Assembly (NCBI GenBank): GCA_950097015.1
Contig: CATNEN010000024.1
Span: forward strand, 3,892,501 to 3,956,500
Direction: 5' to 3'
DNA length: 64,000 nucleotides
DNA from: Macrostomum hystrix
Lineage: Eukaryota > Platyhelminthes > Macrostomidae
In this document: piece by piece, positions 37,201-49,041 of the stretch
Numbering within the stretch: the first letter of the stretch is position 1
Layout of the letters: every line of letters begins with the position of its first letter
The notes under the pieces: generated by a model
Database searches by the model: none
Told to the model about the DNA's origin: nothing
What the model saw: the letters and a program-made list of their open reading frames with translations, nothing else
Program-made: the position numbers and the translations under genes

Positions 37201-40029
37201 TCTCTAATTAAACACTTTCTTTTTTAGTTTTTTTACTAACATTTTGGAGGGTATCTTGCGCATCGTCTAATTCTGGCTTGAGGCATTTTCTTTAGATGAA
37301 ATAAAGAAATCAATATAACTGCAACTACAAATGACAGGGAGTTTATAAACAGTACAGTACTGGACAGTACATGCGTCAGTGAGATCTCGCGTCAGTTCAC
37401 ACAGACCCCCCAGTCAAATAGTTATCATTGTAAAAAATGTGTCGCTTCCTAAAATATTGTTATGAGTTTAGAAACAATTTATAATCGAAAACCACAAGGT
37501 TATAGCCTTGTGGTTAGAGCATCGGATTCACGACTTTAAGGTCGGGGGTTCGATTCTCGTCTCCACTAAAGAATCGTGTCCCTTTAGCAAGACACTGAAC
37601 TCTGCATTGCTTCAGTTCACCCAGCTGTTAATAATGAAAAAACAATAATGATTGCAGGAGGGCTGCGGGCAATGGCACATCATTTAGTGACACTAGACAC
37701 GCAGCCAGTGAGGAGGCAATTCTGCCCATTTCGCTGACTCCTGAGCACACACGCACACAGATACTGTACGCAGGCACACGCTCACACAGGTGTGTACATC
37801 TGCCTTGGCTTTCTCATCGTCAGGCAGTGTACACTTCGCTGTGCCTTGTGTACAGTTGTGTAAGCCCCCAAGACTTCTCCAAATAAATGCGCCCCAAATA
37901 AATGTGGCCTCGCCTTGGAATCGAACTTAGGAACCTTGGTGCGAGAGGCAAACGTGATAACTGCTCTGCCACTGACCCTCCTCGAGCAAGACATTAATAG
38001 GACATTGTTTTAGTTCAAAGAGCTGGAAAATGTGGTAGAAATAAGGGTTAGTGTCTTTAATTGTTAATAATAATTATTATTATTATCGATGATTCAGCTT
38101 AATATCCTGTCAAGTGCCAAATATGAAAGACCGCGCTACATATTATTGGCGGTCACAAAACAATGTCTGCCTAACGTGCAGGCAGAGCTGTATGGAGCAG
38201 TCGTCTAACTTTGTGGCTCGCGTGTGCGCCTGCACAGCCCTGTATTGTGCGCACTAAACTATTGCCTTTCATTACTAACCCCATTCGAGCCTGTGTGCGC
38301 CACTGCTGGTCAAAAGTGTGTTTAGAAGAAAATGTAGTTTGAGATTACTAAGCTACACGGTAGAGCTAGGCGGTTAGCAGCAGCGCCAACCCCTTCCTTC
38401 CAAGTCAGGTTTCAAGGCAGACAGAGGCGGACGCCTGAAGTAAAGCTTCAGCTGAAAGTATTTTCCGTCTTTCTCTTCTATTCTGTGCTCTCATTCTCTA
38501 TCTATATTTTTGTGCACGCGTGTGATTGTCGCGTACATTCTATTTTAACTAAGCAATGTCTGTTCGACCAGAAGCGACAGCTTGTTATGCGCATTTAGCT
38601 CCTCCGCCCTTGCCAATTTTAAAATTAAGCATTCGCAAACCTTCACCCAGAACACTATTTCGGTTCTCTGGTTAATTTCGCTCTTTATCTTAGGAGGGCA
38701 AGGACAATGTTGCTGAAATAGAATTTGCCTTGTTAAAATACGTCAGTGAGGTAGTGCATTTCTTCGGCCACCATTTAGTCAAGCGAATAAAATGAGATAG
38801 TGAAATGAAACATTTTGTATGGACCGTTGATTTTGCTTGCTTGGAATTTGCATTCTGGATTCATAGCCCAAGCGATTAAAAATACGAGTTATATACGAGA
38901 TACTATACTCATCCATCCACTCGTATTCATTTTGAAGCTCAAAATGATCTCCCTATTTACGACTAAAAACTAACCTGTGATATGGAATCTTGCCAAGAAC
39001 ACCATCCACTTCAGCTCTGAACACACCATCCACTTCCTTCAGTTCTGAACACACCATCCACTTCCTTCAGTTCTGAACACACCATCCACTTCAGTTCTGA
39101 ACACACCATCCACTTCAGTTCTGAACACACCATCCACTTCAGTTCTGAACTTACCATCCACTTCCTTCAGTTCTGAACACACCATCCACTTCCTTCAGTT
39201 CTGAACACACCATCCACTTCCTTCAGTTCTGAACACACCATCCACTTCCTTCAGTTCTGAACACACCATCCACTTCCTTCAGTTCTGAACACACCATCCA
39301 CTTCCTTCAGTTCTGAACACACCATCCACTTCCTTCAGTTCTGAACACACCATCCACTTCCTTCAGTTCTGAACACACCATCCACTTCAGTTCTGAACAC
39401 ACCATCCACTTCAGTTCTGAACACACCATCCACTTCAGTTCTGAACTCACCATCCACTTCAGTTCTGAACACACCATCTACTTCAGTTCTGAACTTACCA
39501 TCCACTTCAGTTCTGAACTCACCATCCACTTCAGTTCTTATCGCACTCTCTGAACCCGCAGCTGGACGGTCAGCTGGTGAAGGGTAGTGTGCTCAGTGTT
39601 CGCTTGGCCCGCAAGCAACCAACTCCCGGCCAGATGTTCCGAGGCGGCGGCGGTCGCGACGGTCACCAGCCGCCCCAGCTACCCGGCCTCTCAGATTGGA
39701 ATAGCGGAACTGGCGATGCTGGCGGCAGACGGCGCCTAGGCTTCGGCTTCTCCGGCGGCAGCTCCGCCGACGACGACTATGCTGCTGACGCTGGTAGCAG
39801 TAGTCCGCCGCGTTACGCGCCTTCTCAATCATTGTTGTCCCCGCGTGACAATGCGCCGCCATCGATGCCCACTGGCCGCAAGGTTGAGGAGGACGACAGA
39901 TCGACAAGATTGGCCAACGAAGAGCAGCAACAGCAGCATAGGCGACCGTTGGAATACTCCGATGGTGTATTCGTGTCCTCGGATCCTATGGAAGAGGATG
40001 CCGTTGTTGAACTCGAAGAGGTCATGTAA
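34231..40029 (+). CDS. NELFE: Negative elongation factor E (NELF-E)
   Basis: Four exons in phase 0: 34231-34314, 35041-35331, 36123-36461 and 39562-40029, giving 393 residues (human about 380). Exon 1 encodes the N-terminal helix EEEELLIQKYALLKQL, matching the human EEEEALQKKF region that docks on the NELF core. Exon 2 is charged (KTSEDARVAAERLVKLGKIK). Exon 3 has NLYDSFVSGG, the counterpart of human SLYESFVSS, and then the RRM: RNP2 NTLFVQGY, RNP1 KAFVTFES. The RRM is completed in exon 4 (LDGQLVKGSVLSVRLARKQP), and the tail ends with the conserved LEYSDGVF motif. The Arg-Asp repeat of mammals is absent. NELF-E is the RNA-binding subunit of NELF, which holds paused RNA polymerase II with DSIF. 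The exon 2 acceptor could instead be at 35073 (CACAG), removing 11 residues. AATAAA follows at 40222-40227. Each intron contains a minisatellite. Confidence 0.94.
34690..35032. repeat. 32-bp minisatellite ending at NELFE exon 2
   Basis: About ten units of the type GAGCAGTAGGCGTAGCTGAC followed by ACAGCTCGGCTT (31-33 bp). The last unit ends within 10 bp of the acceptor at 35040. Every unit contains CTGAC and ACAG, which look like a branch point and a 3' splice site. Confidence 0.92.
35403..35585. repeat. 25-bp AT-rich minisatellite, ~7 units, NELFE intron 2
   Basis: Unit TGTATAAATTAATGTATTAA plus TGTAA, with TATAC replacing TATAA in later units. It starts about 70 bp after the exon 2 donor. 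Confidence 0.93.
35741..36020 (-). repeat. SINE family 1, near full length, NELFE intron 2
   Basis: On the minus strand: GTAGCCTAGTAGTCACGACA head, B-box GGGGTTCGATTCTCGACTGC, body CTTTAGCAAGACACTTGACT and GTGTGGTATCCCCCAGTCCA, and 3' end CTGGCCCGATTGGGGCAGGT. This is the best copy for defining the family's about 280-bp length. Confidence 0.87.
37493..37635 (+). repeat. SINE family 1, tRNA-like head and proximal body
   Basis: The clearest tRNA-like head of the family: A-box TGGTTAGAGCATCGG and B-box GGGTTCGATTCTCGTCTCCA, then TTTAGCAAGACACTGAACTC and TTCAGTTCACCCAGCTGTTA. It is truncated where a SINE family 2 copy begins. Confidence 0.85.
37640..37975 (-). repeat. SINE family 2, tRNA-derived, joined to a family 1 copy
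   Basis: On the minus strand: GTGGCAGAGCAGTTATCACG (A-box-like), TTCGATTCCAAGGCGAGGCC (B-box region), ACATTTATTTGGGGCGC, and a body with CACTGCCTGACGATGAGAAA and CTGTGTGCGTGTGTGC. The same order occurs on the plus strand at 42253-42600. Confidence 0.85.
39005..39538. repeat. 24/28-bp dimorphic minisatellite before NELFE exon 4
   Basis: Units TTCTGAACACACCATCCACT followed by TCAG (24 bp) or TCCTTCAG (28 bp), the 28-bp form filling the middle of the array. Many units end in a pyrimidine run plus CAG, like a 3' splice site. The array stops 23 bp before the real acceptor at 39561. Confidence 0.94.
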
Positions 40030-40221
40030 GGCAGGCAGCTGAACTGTTCGTTTTGAACTTTACCATTCTTCTCATGATTTATTATGCTTGATTCTGATCG
40101 AGTGTATTTTTTCGTTTCTTGTGTTGTGCCTACGCAACGACAAGTCGTTATTAGTGTACTAATCAAGTCATGATTAGTGTAAAAACCAGCTGCAGCTAAT
40201 CAGTACGTTAAAATTACGTCA

Positions 40222-40227
40222 AATAAA
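40222..40227 (+). terminator. Polyadenylation signal AATAAA, NELFE
   Basis: Canonical hexamer 193 bp after the NELFE stop codon. Confidence 0.5.
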
Positions 40228-40229
40228 CG

Positions 40230-41973
40230 AAGTTATTGTAGATGTGCAAGCTGTCAACCTATCGATACGGCTGGCGGTCCCGTTTTTATTCTTAAACCTT
40301 TCTAATCCGCGCATTCCCTTATCGATCGTTTCTTTAACGGCAGGAAAACAAGCTATTTTTCATCCCGTTTTAGTACCCAGGGGGGGCATTAACCCCTAAA
40401 CGGGTCAGCTGGTGTCACCATTTGAAAGTATGGAAGCTACTGTGTATTTGTTAAAGCTCGAATGCTACGGTGATGACTAAAACACATGCGGTCGACAGGC
40501 AGATAAAATTTGGTGGCCTGTCAAAATCTCGACTTGATTCCTGTTAAAGAAGGTGCGCAACGAAACGATTGTCAAGGTTCTATAACCTCGTATGCATGCG
40601 TTGCTGTGTTCAGTCGCAGCAGAAAAGTGTCCTGCATGGTAACAACTTAGACCCACCATTGAACGTTTACTTTTTATGGACCACTTTGCCTTCTCTCCAC
40701 TTGTTTAGTTAAGTCTAACCATCCAGTGGAAGGAAATTGGCTTATTTTAAAGTTAAACACTGCATTGGTATGTCATGTACGATGTGTTACTAACATCACA
40801 TGTTCTCATTAAACTAAACTTTAGAAACGTCTACACGTTGGACACCAGAGATGCAGAGATAAATTATTGTATATACGAGCGTAGATATTAGCCCTAAAGT
40901 TGCTTGATGAATTTGCAGGACATCTCTAGCAATAGGTTATAGGTAGGTCAAAATAAGATAACAATTAAGGCAATGGTCAAGCAGTTTTTTATGACAAAGC
41001 ATTCTTTTAATAGAAGAGTCGCTGGATTTTATCGTGTATTTTAGTCTTTCTTAGAAACTGGCTTCTGGTGTTGTAAAATTACTAATCGAAAATTTCTTTA
41101 ATAATAAAAACCGGATTAAAGACAACTATAATAATAACGGGAGCTGAAAAATACTGTAAACACCTAGGACTTGCATTCGCGCAGATTGTAAAACTGGTAT
41201 TTTATTAGGAAATAGAAAACAGAAAACATACGAATGGGAAGGAAACCAAAGCTTGGAACATTTGTCAGATAGGAATTAAATATTTCACTCTGGCATAATC
41301 TTATATAATGACAACAATTTTTTACTAATAGAGAAGAGGCATACCATAATAAATATAAATATATAATAGCCGACTCCCACACTAACTAAGGAGATGGGTA
41401 AAGAAGACAAATGTTACGTAATCGTATAGATTCATAATGAAGAACAGAACATAAAAAAAGTTAATAGCTTCTCAGAATACAGATGATATTCTTACCATTC
41501 TAAATGTTCTTTTTTAACATTTTTTAACACTTGATCTTAACAATACACAACAAAGATTATGCTGGATGGTGGATTAGAAAGGCTGCAACGTTAATAATCA
41601 CTTAACGGAGTAAATATATTTTTTGTAGTTATTATCCATTAGAATTTTTCCCAACCTAAAAACAATATTACATATACGTGCAAAACCAAAATAATTAGAC
41701 AATGGGAAACAGAAAGAGAATTATATTGAAAACACATTCTTTCAAACCCAATAATGAGCTTAAGGTTGGGCGACTGGAAAGATAAACGAAACGGAGCTGG
41801 AATGGGATTTCGATTGATTGGAGGACTTAGTCCGCCTCCCACAGAAAATGATAGATTAGGAGATAATTAGAAAATTATTAATATAGGATAAGAACTGGGT
41901 TTATGCAGCAACAATGGGCGGTGCAACAATTGTCAAAATAAGATTAGATAGACGTATAGAGATGCCCAGCGGT
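40230..41973. other. Non-coding between convergent NELFE and cofilin
   Basis: No exon seen; the right part is probably cofilin 3' UTR on the minus strand. Confidence 0.35.
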
Positions 41974-43298
41974 TTAGTTGGCTCCGCGGTCTCCCTGGCG
42001 ACAGAGCTCCAGCATGCACTCCTCAGAGGCCTCGTCGATGCCGCTAGCCTGTAGCTCCTTGAAGATGCCAACTAGCTTGTTCTTCAGTTCGACCTTCGAG
42101 GACGCGATTAGCATCTTCTGCCTGATTGGAATGCCGTCAGGACCCCTGGGAGGTTTCCAGATAATTTAAATAGATGAGTTGCTCATTCGGTTTTATCAGA
42201 CACAACGAAATGAATTAACATGACTTATAACCCAGTTGGGGCAAACGTAGGGGTGAGTGGCAGAGCGGTTTATGCACCTGCGTCTTGCACTTATGACCCT
42301 GAGCTCGATTCTGCAGCGAGGCCACATTTATTTGGGGCGCAGCCGCGGAGAGAGGGCTTTGGAGCTTGTCGTGCAATTTACGCCCTTGAGGGTCAACCTC
42401 CAAGGCACAGTGAGAGTGTACCCTGCCTGACGATGCGAAAGCCAGGGCAGAGGTAAACACCTGTGTGAGCGAGTGCCTGCGTACAGTATCTGTGTGCGTG
42501 TGTGCTCAGGAATCAGTGAAATGGGCAGAATTGCCTCTGCAGGCTGCAGGACTAGTGTCACCAAATTATGTGCCATCGCCTGCAATTATTATTATTATTG
42601 GTGCATATGTACAGGCAAGGGCACAGGTTCAATCCTTTGAGCACAGGTTCAATTTGAGTCAGTCACTCAAATTTCTGCCCAAACCACTGATGCTTGTAAT
42701 CATTTCTTAGCAATGGGGAATTAAATATTTTGCTTTATATGTAATCAATTAATAATAATAATTGATTACACCTGCCCCAATCGGGCCAGATGTGCATCTG
42801 ACAGCACAGCCGCAGCTATAGCGCGGCGCATCATAGTTGCTTTATAACAACTATTTGACTTCAATTTTTGATAATTTTAGTGACTTAAGGTCACAATTTT
42901 TAAAGCTTTTACAACTGGGTTTCAGGTATTTCAGGGTTTCAATAAAAATCAATTTTATAGTTATCTGTGTAGATATATGGATACTGTTATTTAAAAATAA
43001 AATATATATATTGAAAAAATCCTAACCAGGACACGAAGACAAGTCGACTGCGCTTCTGCTTGGACTCCTCGAACTCAAACTCCAAATCATAGACAGCATA
43101 GCAGCCAACCTTGCGAGCTATGGAATCCTTCAGATCGTCTAGGAAGTCGTTGTATGTGGCCTCCGCTGGCGCCTTTTTAATAAGACCAATCTCCTTATCA
43201 TTGTTAGTGAAGCCAAACAGCAGATACCTGTAGTTGTGATTGGTCTTCATGACCTGGAAGGTGTCAATCACCTCCTGCTGAACTTTCACTCCAGAAGC
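41974..43298 (-). CDS. ADF/cofilin (initiator exon not found)
   Basis: Two exons, 43298-43027 and 42145-41974, splice TCCTG/GTTAGG to CTCCCAG/GGG and recreate the Trp of the ADF domain. Together they encode about 147 residues from the second codon: ASGVKVQQEVIDTFQ, YRYLLFGFTNNDKEIGL, YNDFLDDLKDSIARKVGCYA, YDLEFEFEESKQKRSRLVFV, then WGPDGIPIRQKMLIASSKVE (the actin-binding long helix and KM motif), LVGIFKELQASGIDEAS. The exon starts with Ala exactly at the acceptor TTTCAG, so the initiator Met must be on a separate upstream exon, as in vertebrate cofilin genes. I could not place that exon. Cofilin severs and depolymerises actin filaments. The Ser usually phosphorylated at position 3 is present (A-S-G). 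The intron contains one SINE of each family. Confidence 0.93.
42253..42600 (+). repeat. SINE family 2, full-length copy, cofilin intron
   Basis: A-box-like GTGGCAGAGCGGTTTATGCA, B-box-like GAGCTCGATTCTGCAGCGAG, GGCCACATTTATTTGGGG, a body with CCCTGCCTGACGATGCGAAA, and a 3' tail of (ATT)n at 42585-42599. Open frames on both strands across it are not genes. Confidence 0.87.
42755..42835 (-). repeat. SINE family 1, 3'-end fragment, cofilin intron
   Basis: GATTACACCTGCCCCAATCG, GGCCAGATGTG, then CAGCCGCAGCTATAGCGCGG, matching the 3' end of the copy at 35741. Confidence 0.8.
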
Positions 43299-46200
43299 CT
43301 GAAATTGTACAAAATAATATGATAGTAGGTGAGAAGGCATGATATATCAGAGTAAATATCATAGTGATGTTTTAACCACAATTAACTTTTCATATTTTAT
43401 TGTTAAATTACAGTCTACTTATCCATATGTTTTGTCTACTAATAAAACCTATGGGATTTTTGCAAAGTTCATAGACATGCACTTGGAACTGTTAAAATTT
43501 GGCTAAAACAGTGTGGTGCCAAGCTAACAACAGAAATGGCCTGTGTTTCCCAAAAGGAAAAGATGACATTAGGGTGTCACACCATGCTGCGCCAAGCCAT
43601 GCTACCTAATCAAGCACTAGGCCAGGCAGAATTTTTTTAAATGCACTGGACTTGTGTTTACACAAAAGTTATTTTTTTCTTTAGAGCTAGTTATAATGGT
43701 GCCTAGTAGTATAGTCAATAGTCAAGGGGTCATAAGTTTTTATGACCTATATACCTGATTTTTATGGGTAAATACTGTTGCACTAGTATAGCAGAGTATA
43801 GCAGAATCTATGAGCTATCACCAATAGTTCCCCTAGACAAAAATCATGGCCATGACAAGGTTAAGGCAGATTTTACTAAAGTCAGATTTTAGAAATTTAA
43901 ATGTATATAACACTATACAGTAAATTACTACTAGAACACAAGACTTTTGTATCTGTGGCTTTGATAATACAACTTTTGTATAGGTTGGTCACTTAGTAAA
44001 CTAGTCTGAATTAAGTTAAACCTATCTTTATCATTCTGTCAACTATAATATAAGGAGACCTAAACTTTTACTTAGTCATTTTATTTTATTACACAAAATG
44101 GCAATTAACTAGATAGGTTGTAGCCAATGGTTAAATGGCAGGACAAAGAATTGTATAAGTGTAAATCATTATAACAAATGCACTTTGAATTAATTTATTA
44201 ATAGACTAATAAAGAAGCACTAAGAAAAGTTATTTAATTTGAAGTATTTGCTATAGTCAGTTCTGAGAAATATTACACTTAACAATACTGGCATGTCTAA
44301 ATCGTGCTCAGAAAAATAGAAGGCTAGAATGCACACAAAAAATTATTTTTGGCATAATTGAATGTTAGAAAAGTTTCATCAGTTGGATAAATGGATAAAT
44401 GAAATAATGGCATAAATTTACTTTCGTTTGCAAAATTTTTTCCTCTTTTAAAATGGTGCCAATGACATGGCCCTATGACCCATAATAGCCATGTAGAGTT
44501 GTTTGGGGCACAGAAATTCAGCTGAGTTTTATTGAGCCCTCACTATAGTTTGAGACTTTGAGACTCTTCTGATTTGCAAATAGCTGGGTAGCCCCCAAGA
44601 CAATTGTGTATTGTGCCACGGAATGAAGTTCTGCCAGCATAGGCACTGATAGAACTAAATATGAATTCAAGGGATCTGATGGAAGTGACAGCAAGTATTG
44701 ACGAGACTATGTGGCATGGCACTAACAATGCCCTCTTTGAATCACACATCTAAGAGTATCTATGGCAATGCCTTCACCCAGGGCCTGCCAAGGCTTTCGG
44801 CAGCATTCTGTACTGGATTCGTCATTTGTCATCCCAGTTTAGGAATCTGAGACAGTTAGGACTGCATTGAACTGAACTGAGCAATGCTCAGTGCCATTTA
44901 AAAATGTTTCCAACCAGTTGTGTTACCAGTTTACATTATCCGCTTCATCGGTAAACATTTAAAAAGAAAAAAATAATTTCGCGAACAAAAGTAAATTTAC
45001 GCTGAAATAATCATAAAGGGATGTATCAAAAATGCATGCCAGAATTTTTAGGCATATACTACATGATACTCACAACTATGCAATAGTATCGCAATAAATT
45101 AAGATCCATGAAAGCACTGAAAAATAAATAGGCCTAATATTGACAATTTGAGTAGGCCTAGCGAGCTAGCTAGGCCTAGCTGACTAGGCCACTGGTTTAG
45201 AGTAAAATATTTCAGCTAAAACATTAACCTGAGTAAGCCTTATATAAGAAATATTGTCATCAAAATGCATTTCAAAACATAGCTACATGGTATAGTACAC
45301 AAGATTTATAAACATACATAGTCAGATAACTTTTGGCCAAACTGTCCATGTCAATGTCAGAAAAAAAATCGTTAAAGTTTTTATAATATTCTTAAGCTAG
45401 AAATAAATCAAGATAAATCCTTACATAGCTATCAGCTTTATATTACAAAAACTCTATAGCGTCTTAACTTATATAAAAACTAAGTCGCTTGGTGGTGACT
45501 CATAACGTCATTCATCAGCAGGTGTGTTGTACATACTTTGTACATACTTGTGGTCTTAGGCTTATATAGCGGTAGCAATATAGACAATCCCTAAACGATA
45601 CCTTGACGATGGCGCTTTAGATAGCTTATTTGCTTTTTTTGGTAACTTGCATATAATTTAGAACATGACAACTTTGAACGAAGGCGTCCGAAGCCGTACT
45701 TGACTAGTTAGAACTGCGATCAACTTAGGAACAGTAGGGCCTAACACACATTGCTTAGTGATTTTAATGTATTTCTGTACAGAAGTAACATTCGACTTAG
45801 CTTTGGCCTTCCGAACCCATTTTTTAGCTAAAAAACGACTGATGAGTGAACTCGCTAGCGATTGACTTCAGTCAGTGGCAAAAGGATGATGAACGCACAC
45901 ATAAAGCCGGGAATAAAGGAAACTACAAAAACTTAAATTATATACATTTTTCAGTTGATAAAAACAAAATAAAACTGCTCTAAATGTATTTGTGCAAATA
46001 AACACGAATCATTTAAAAGCTTTAATTGCTAAAAACATTTTTAATAACAGCTTATTTATTTGCTTATAGTTGAAGCTTTTTTTATATGCAGCATTTAAAT
46101 CCTGTCGTGTCTACTCTAACTCTTTTTTCTTCTTTTTAAAACCCAAACGTTTAATTAATGTTCGTCTTTTATGCATCGGTTATAATATATTAAATAAATA

Positions 46201-46424
46201 TCGAACTGGACAAACAGGCTGCTTGCCTGAGCCAAATATCAAATATCAATATTAAAAAAATTGCATTGGTGGTTAAATATTGTAAAAAGTTAATTACAAA
46301 CTGCCTACGCTCGTTTGTTTGATTTTAGTTTGCCAATGCTTCTTGCTGTAGGCCTAAAGGTTTGTTAAGTTAGTCCTATGAATACAATTATGCCTTTCAT
46401 AGCAGTATACTAAATTTATCTGTC
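43299..46424. other. Non-coding, probably cofilin first intron and promoter
   Basis: AT-rich, with a cluster of TAGGCCT words at 45130-45190. Candidate ATG/GT sites for the missing cofilin initiator exon (for instance GCATG/GTGTGA near 43595 on the minus strand) are too weak to call. Confidence 0.35.
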
Positions 46425-46690
46425 TCTGTTTTTTCTCTATTACTTTAACTGTACGATATTCTTCTCCTTTACTCTCTGACTTTCTTTCTCTTCTACTCTT
46501 TCCGTTTTTATTCTTTTCTACTCTCCCTCTGCATTTTTTCTTGTATTCTGTCTCTGTCTCTTCTACTCTCTGTTTTTCCTCTCTTCCACTCTCTCTGTTT
46601 TTTCAACTCTTTCTGTTTTTTCTCCTTTTTCTTTGTCTTTTCTTCTCTTTGTCTCTCTTCTGTCTCTGCTTTTCTTTTCTTTTGAGGCAA
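46425..46690. repeat. Polypyrimidine tract (TCTCTGTTTTTTC-like)
   Basis: About 265 bp almost free of purines on the plus strand, built from degenerate CTCTCTGTTTTTTCT words. A related CTCATTTGC/ACTTAGTT repeat follows at 46780-46860. The Lys/Glu-rich minus-strand frame is an artefact of composition. Confidence 0.8.
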
Positions 46691-48478
46691 AACAATGTTG
46701 CAGACAAGGGAAATAAGTCATGAATGAGAGAAAGCAACATCATACATGCGCAACCTCCCAAATCTTAGCCGGCCGTGCAACTTAGTTTTTGCTCTCATTT
46801 GCAACTTAGTTCGTTTCATTGCTCTATTTACGACTTAGTTTGCTCTCATTTGCTCTTTTTCTCTCCCCTTTTTCCTTTTCTTCATGCCTTCCTTTTTTGT
46901 CCCTTGGTCCCCCCTTTGATTTTTTTGCGCTTGGTCAATTGGTTTTTGCGACTTACCTTGCTTGGCCCTCGTTTCACCCGGCCGGGTCGGCCAGGTGTTG
47001 CGCATGTATGAGCAACATGCAGATAAGAGAAAACTAAGTTGTGAATGAGAAAAAAAATAATAACCCACAAAGTTTCCTAACTTCCCAAAATATGGTTAAC
47101 TGTTCTCTAGTCCCTTTAAGTAGACTTCCCTCTAAGGTGTCTATTTCCCTTTGATATACTTTTAATTTTATAATCATATTATTTCAATAATCTAATTGCA
47201 GATTTTCTAAACATCAAAGCAGTTTTGTGATAATCTCATTATAGGAAGACCCTAGATTTTTTACAAGATGAATTCATCCAGTCATTTCATGCATTGGAAT
47301 CCACTTATGAATCAAATCAATGAAAGTTGCTAGTAAACTAGTTGCAAGAGGGTCATAATTGTAATTTGCAATTGTGACTTCTTTTTATGTTTCACTTTTT
47401 TTCTATAATAAACCCTTATCACTAGGCCCTAAGTATTGAAAATCATTGCATTTGCAACTAAAAGTGTAAATATATATTTAATCTTATTAAACTAATCTGC
47501 TACTATGTAGTATGTATCACTCATTTTTTGTTTTAAAAAGTTGCATGACAGATTTTCTGGAGGTTGCACATGTATACATTTTTCTATGGCCAGTACTGAG
47601 GCCAAAATCAAATTATTTTTTAATTCAAAAAATAACAATCAATAAATGTAATGAAACAAAACAGTATGACAGACATTCTATTCAGTTTTTACCTTAGTTG
47701 TAGATTTTTTAACTTTCACAAAGGAGTGTTTACAACTTTAAACAAAGTAGTACACTATCCAAAACAGAATGGCCCCAAAAACTTTGGTAGCTCTTGTCAT
47801 TGAAATGACCATATTCCATTTTATTGGCTTAACAAGCTGAAAACAAAAAGTATAACTGTTTTTTGTTTCTCTCTATATAATTACTACTTCATCATTGATT
47901 TCTAGTATAAATTAGATAACTAATATATTATTATATAGTATGTGGCTATATGTGGCTATACTTGTAACATGGCTAATGTTACAAGTACATATATGCTGTA
48001 AAAATAATCAATTAAATAGTAAAAAAAAGAGGCAATCAATAGACAGTGTCCATTTCACACAGTAAGCATTTGTTTAATATGACATTTGAATAATTTTTAC
48101 TGAACTTTTATGACAAGATCATAGCTTTAGAAACTTACTCTTGTCACTTGCCTATTGACAAAGTAGACAGACAAAACAATGCAAGCAGTGAAATGTGCAG
48201 CACATGTTTCTAAAGAAGGTATCTATAGGATTTCCACATTTAGCTCTGTGGCAATGGACTTGACGTGAATGGATAAGTGAGTTCAGACCCAAGACACATG
48301 GGGACCTTAGATAATTTAAGTACACATGGGGGCATATAATTTCAAGTAAAATATGTAAAATAATGCAAAATATTGTAGATTTTGTTACAATTATCTTTTC
48401 TGTCTATACAATGAAAATGTTTTTATTAGCTAAAGTATTGCTACATAACAATAAATATGAAAACCACTTGAATTGCAG
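46691..48478. other. Non-coding, upstream of RPL17
   Basis: Should hold the RPL17 5' UTR exon and promoter; I could not identify a 5'-TOP start or donor with confidence. Confidence 0.35.
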
Positions 48479-48483
48479 AGGCT

Positions 48484-49041
48484 ATGGGCCGGTACAGTGT
48501 CAAGCCAGAAAGTGCAGCTAAGTGCGCCAAAGCACGCGGCTCCTACCTGCGCGTGCACTTTAAAAACACCCGCGAGACTGCTGGCGCTATCCGCGGAATG
48601 GCTCTTAAGCGAGCTCAGCGCTACCTAAAGAATGTCATCTCTAAGAAGGAAATCGTGCCCTTCAGGCGTTTCATGCGCGGCACGGGGCGTCACGCCCAGG
48701 CCAAAGTCTGGGGCGTAGCTACTAGCCGATGGCCGAAAAAGTCCTGCGAATTTCTTCTTCAGCTATTGAAGAACTGTGAAAGCAACGCTGAATTTAAGGG
48801 TCTCGACGCCGATCACCTGGTTATTGATCACATCCAGGTAAATCGGGCGCCCAAGATGCGCCGCAGGACTTACCGCGCACACGGCCGAATCGGGCCTTAC
48901 ATGTCTTCGCCGTGCCACGTAGAGGTGATCCTGAACGAGAAGGAACAGGTGGTCGCCCGCGCCGCTGACACTGAGGAGACATCCACAAAGAAGAAAGAGA
49001 GCAAGAAGAAGCTGAAAAAGGCCAAGCTGCGTGGCGAATGA
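48484..49041 (+). CDS. RPL17: 60S ribosomal protein L17 (uL22)
   Basis: The 185-codon product matches eukaryotic L17 throughout: [105 protein letters not shown]. The C-terminal tail is Lys-rich and variable, as expected. L17 belongs to the large subunit and lines the exit tunnel. The coding region is one exon; the acceptor AATTGCAG at 48478 lies 5 bp before the ATG, so the promoter and 5' UTR exon are upstream. GC content is much higher than in flanking sequence, consistent with high expression. Confidence 0.98.
   Translation: MGRYSVKPESAAKCAKARGSYLRVHFKNTRETAGAIRGMALKRAQRYLKNVISKKEIVPFRRFMRGTGRHAQAKVWGVATSRWPKKSCEFLLQLLKNCESNAEFKGLDADHLVIDHIQVNRAPKMRRRTYRAHGRIGPYMSSPCHVEVILNEKEQVVARAADTEETSTKKKESKKKLKKAKLRGE

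Noticed and set aside
37500-37570. tRNA gene
   Set aside because: A and B boxes are present but no acceptor-stem pairing is seen and the sequence continues into a SINE body shared with other copies.
42215-42585. Overlapping frames on both strands in the cofilin intron
   Set aside because: They coincide with a SINE family 2 copy, and similar frames appear in the copy at 37640.
46508-46690. Lys/Glu-rich minus-strand protein
   Set aside because: Direct translation of a polypyrimidine tract.
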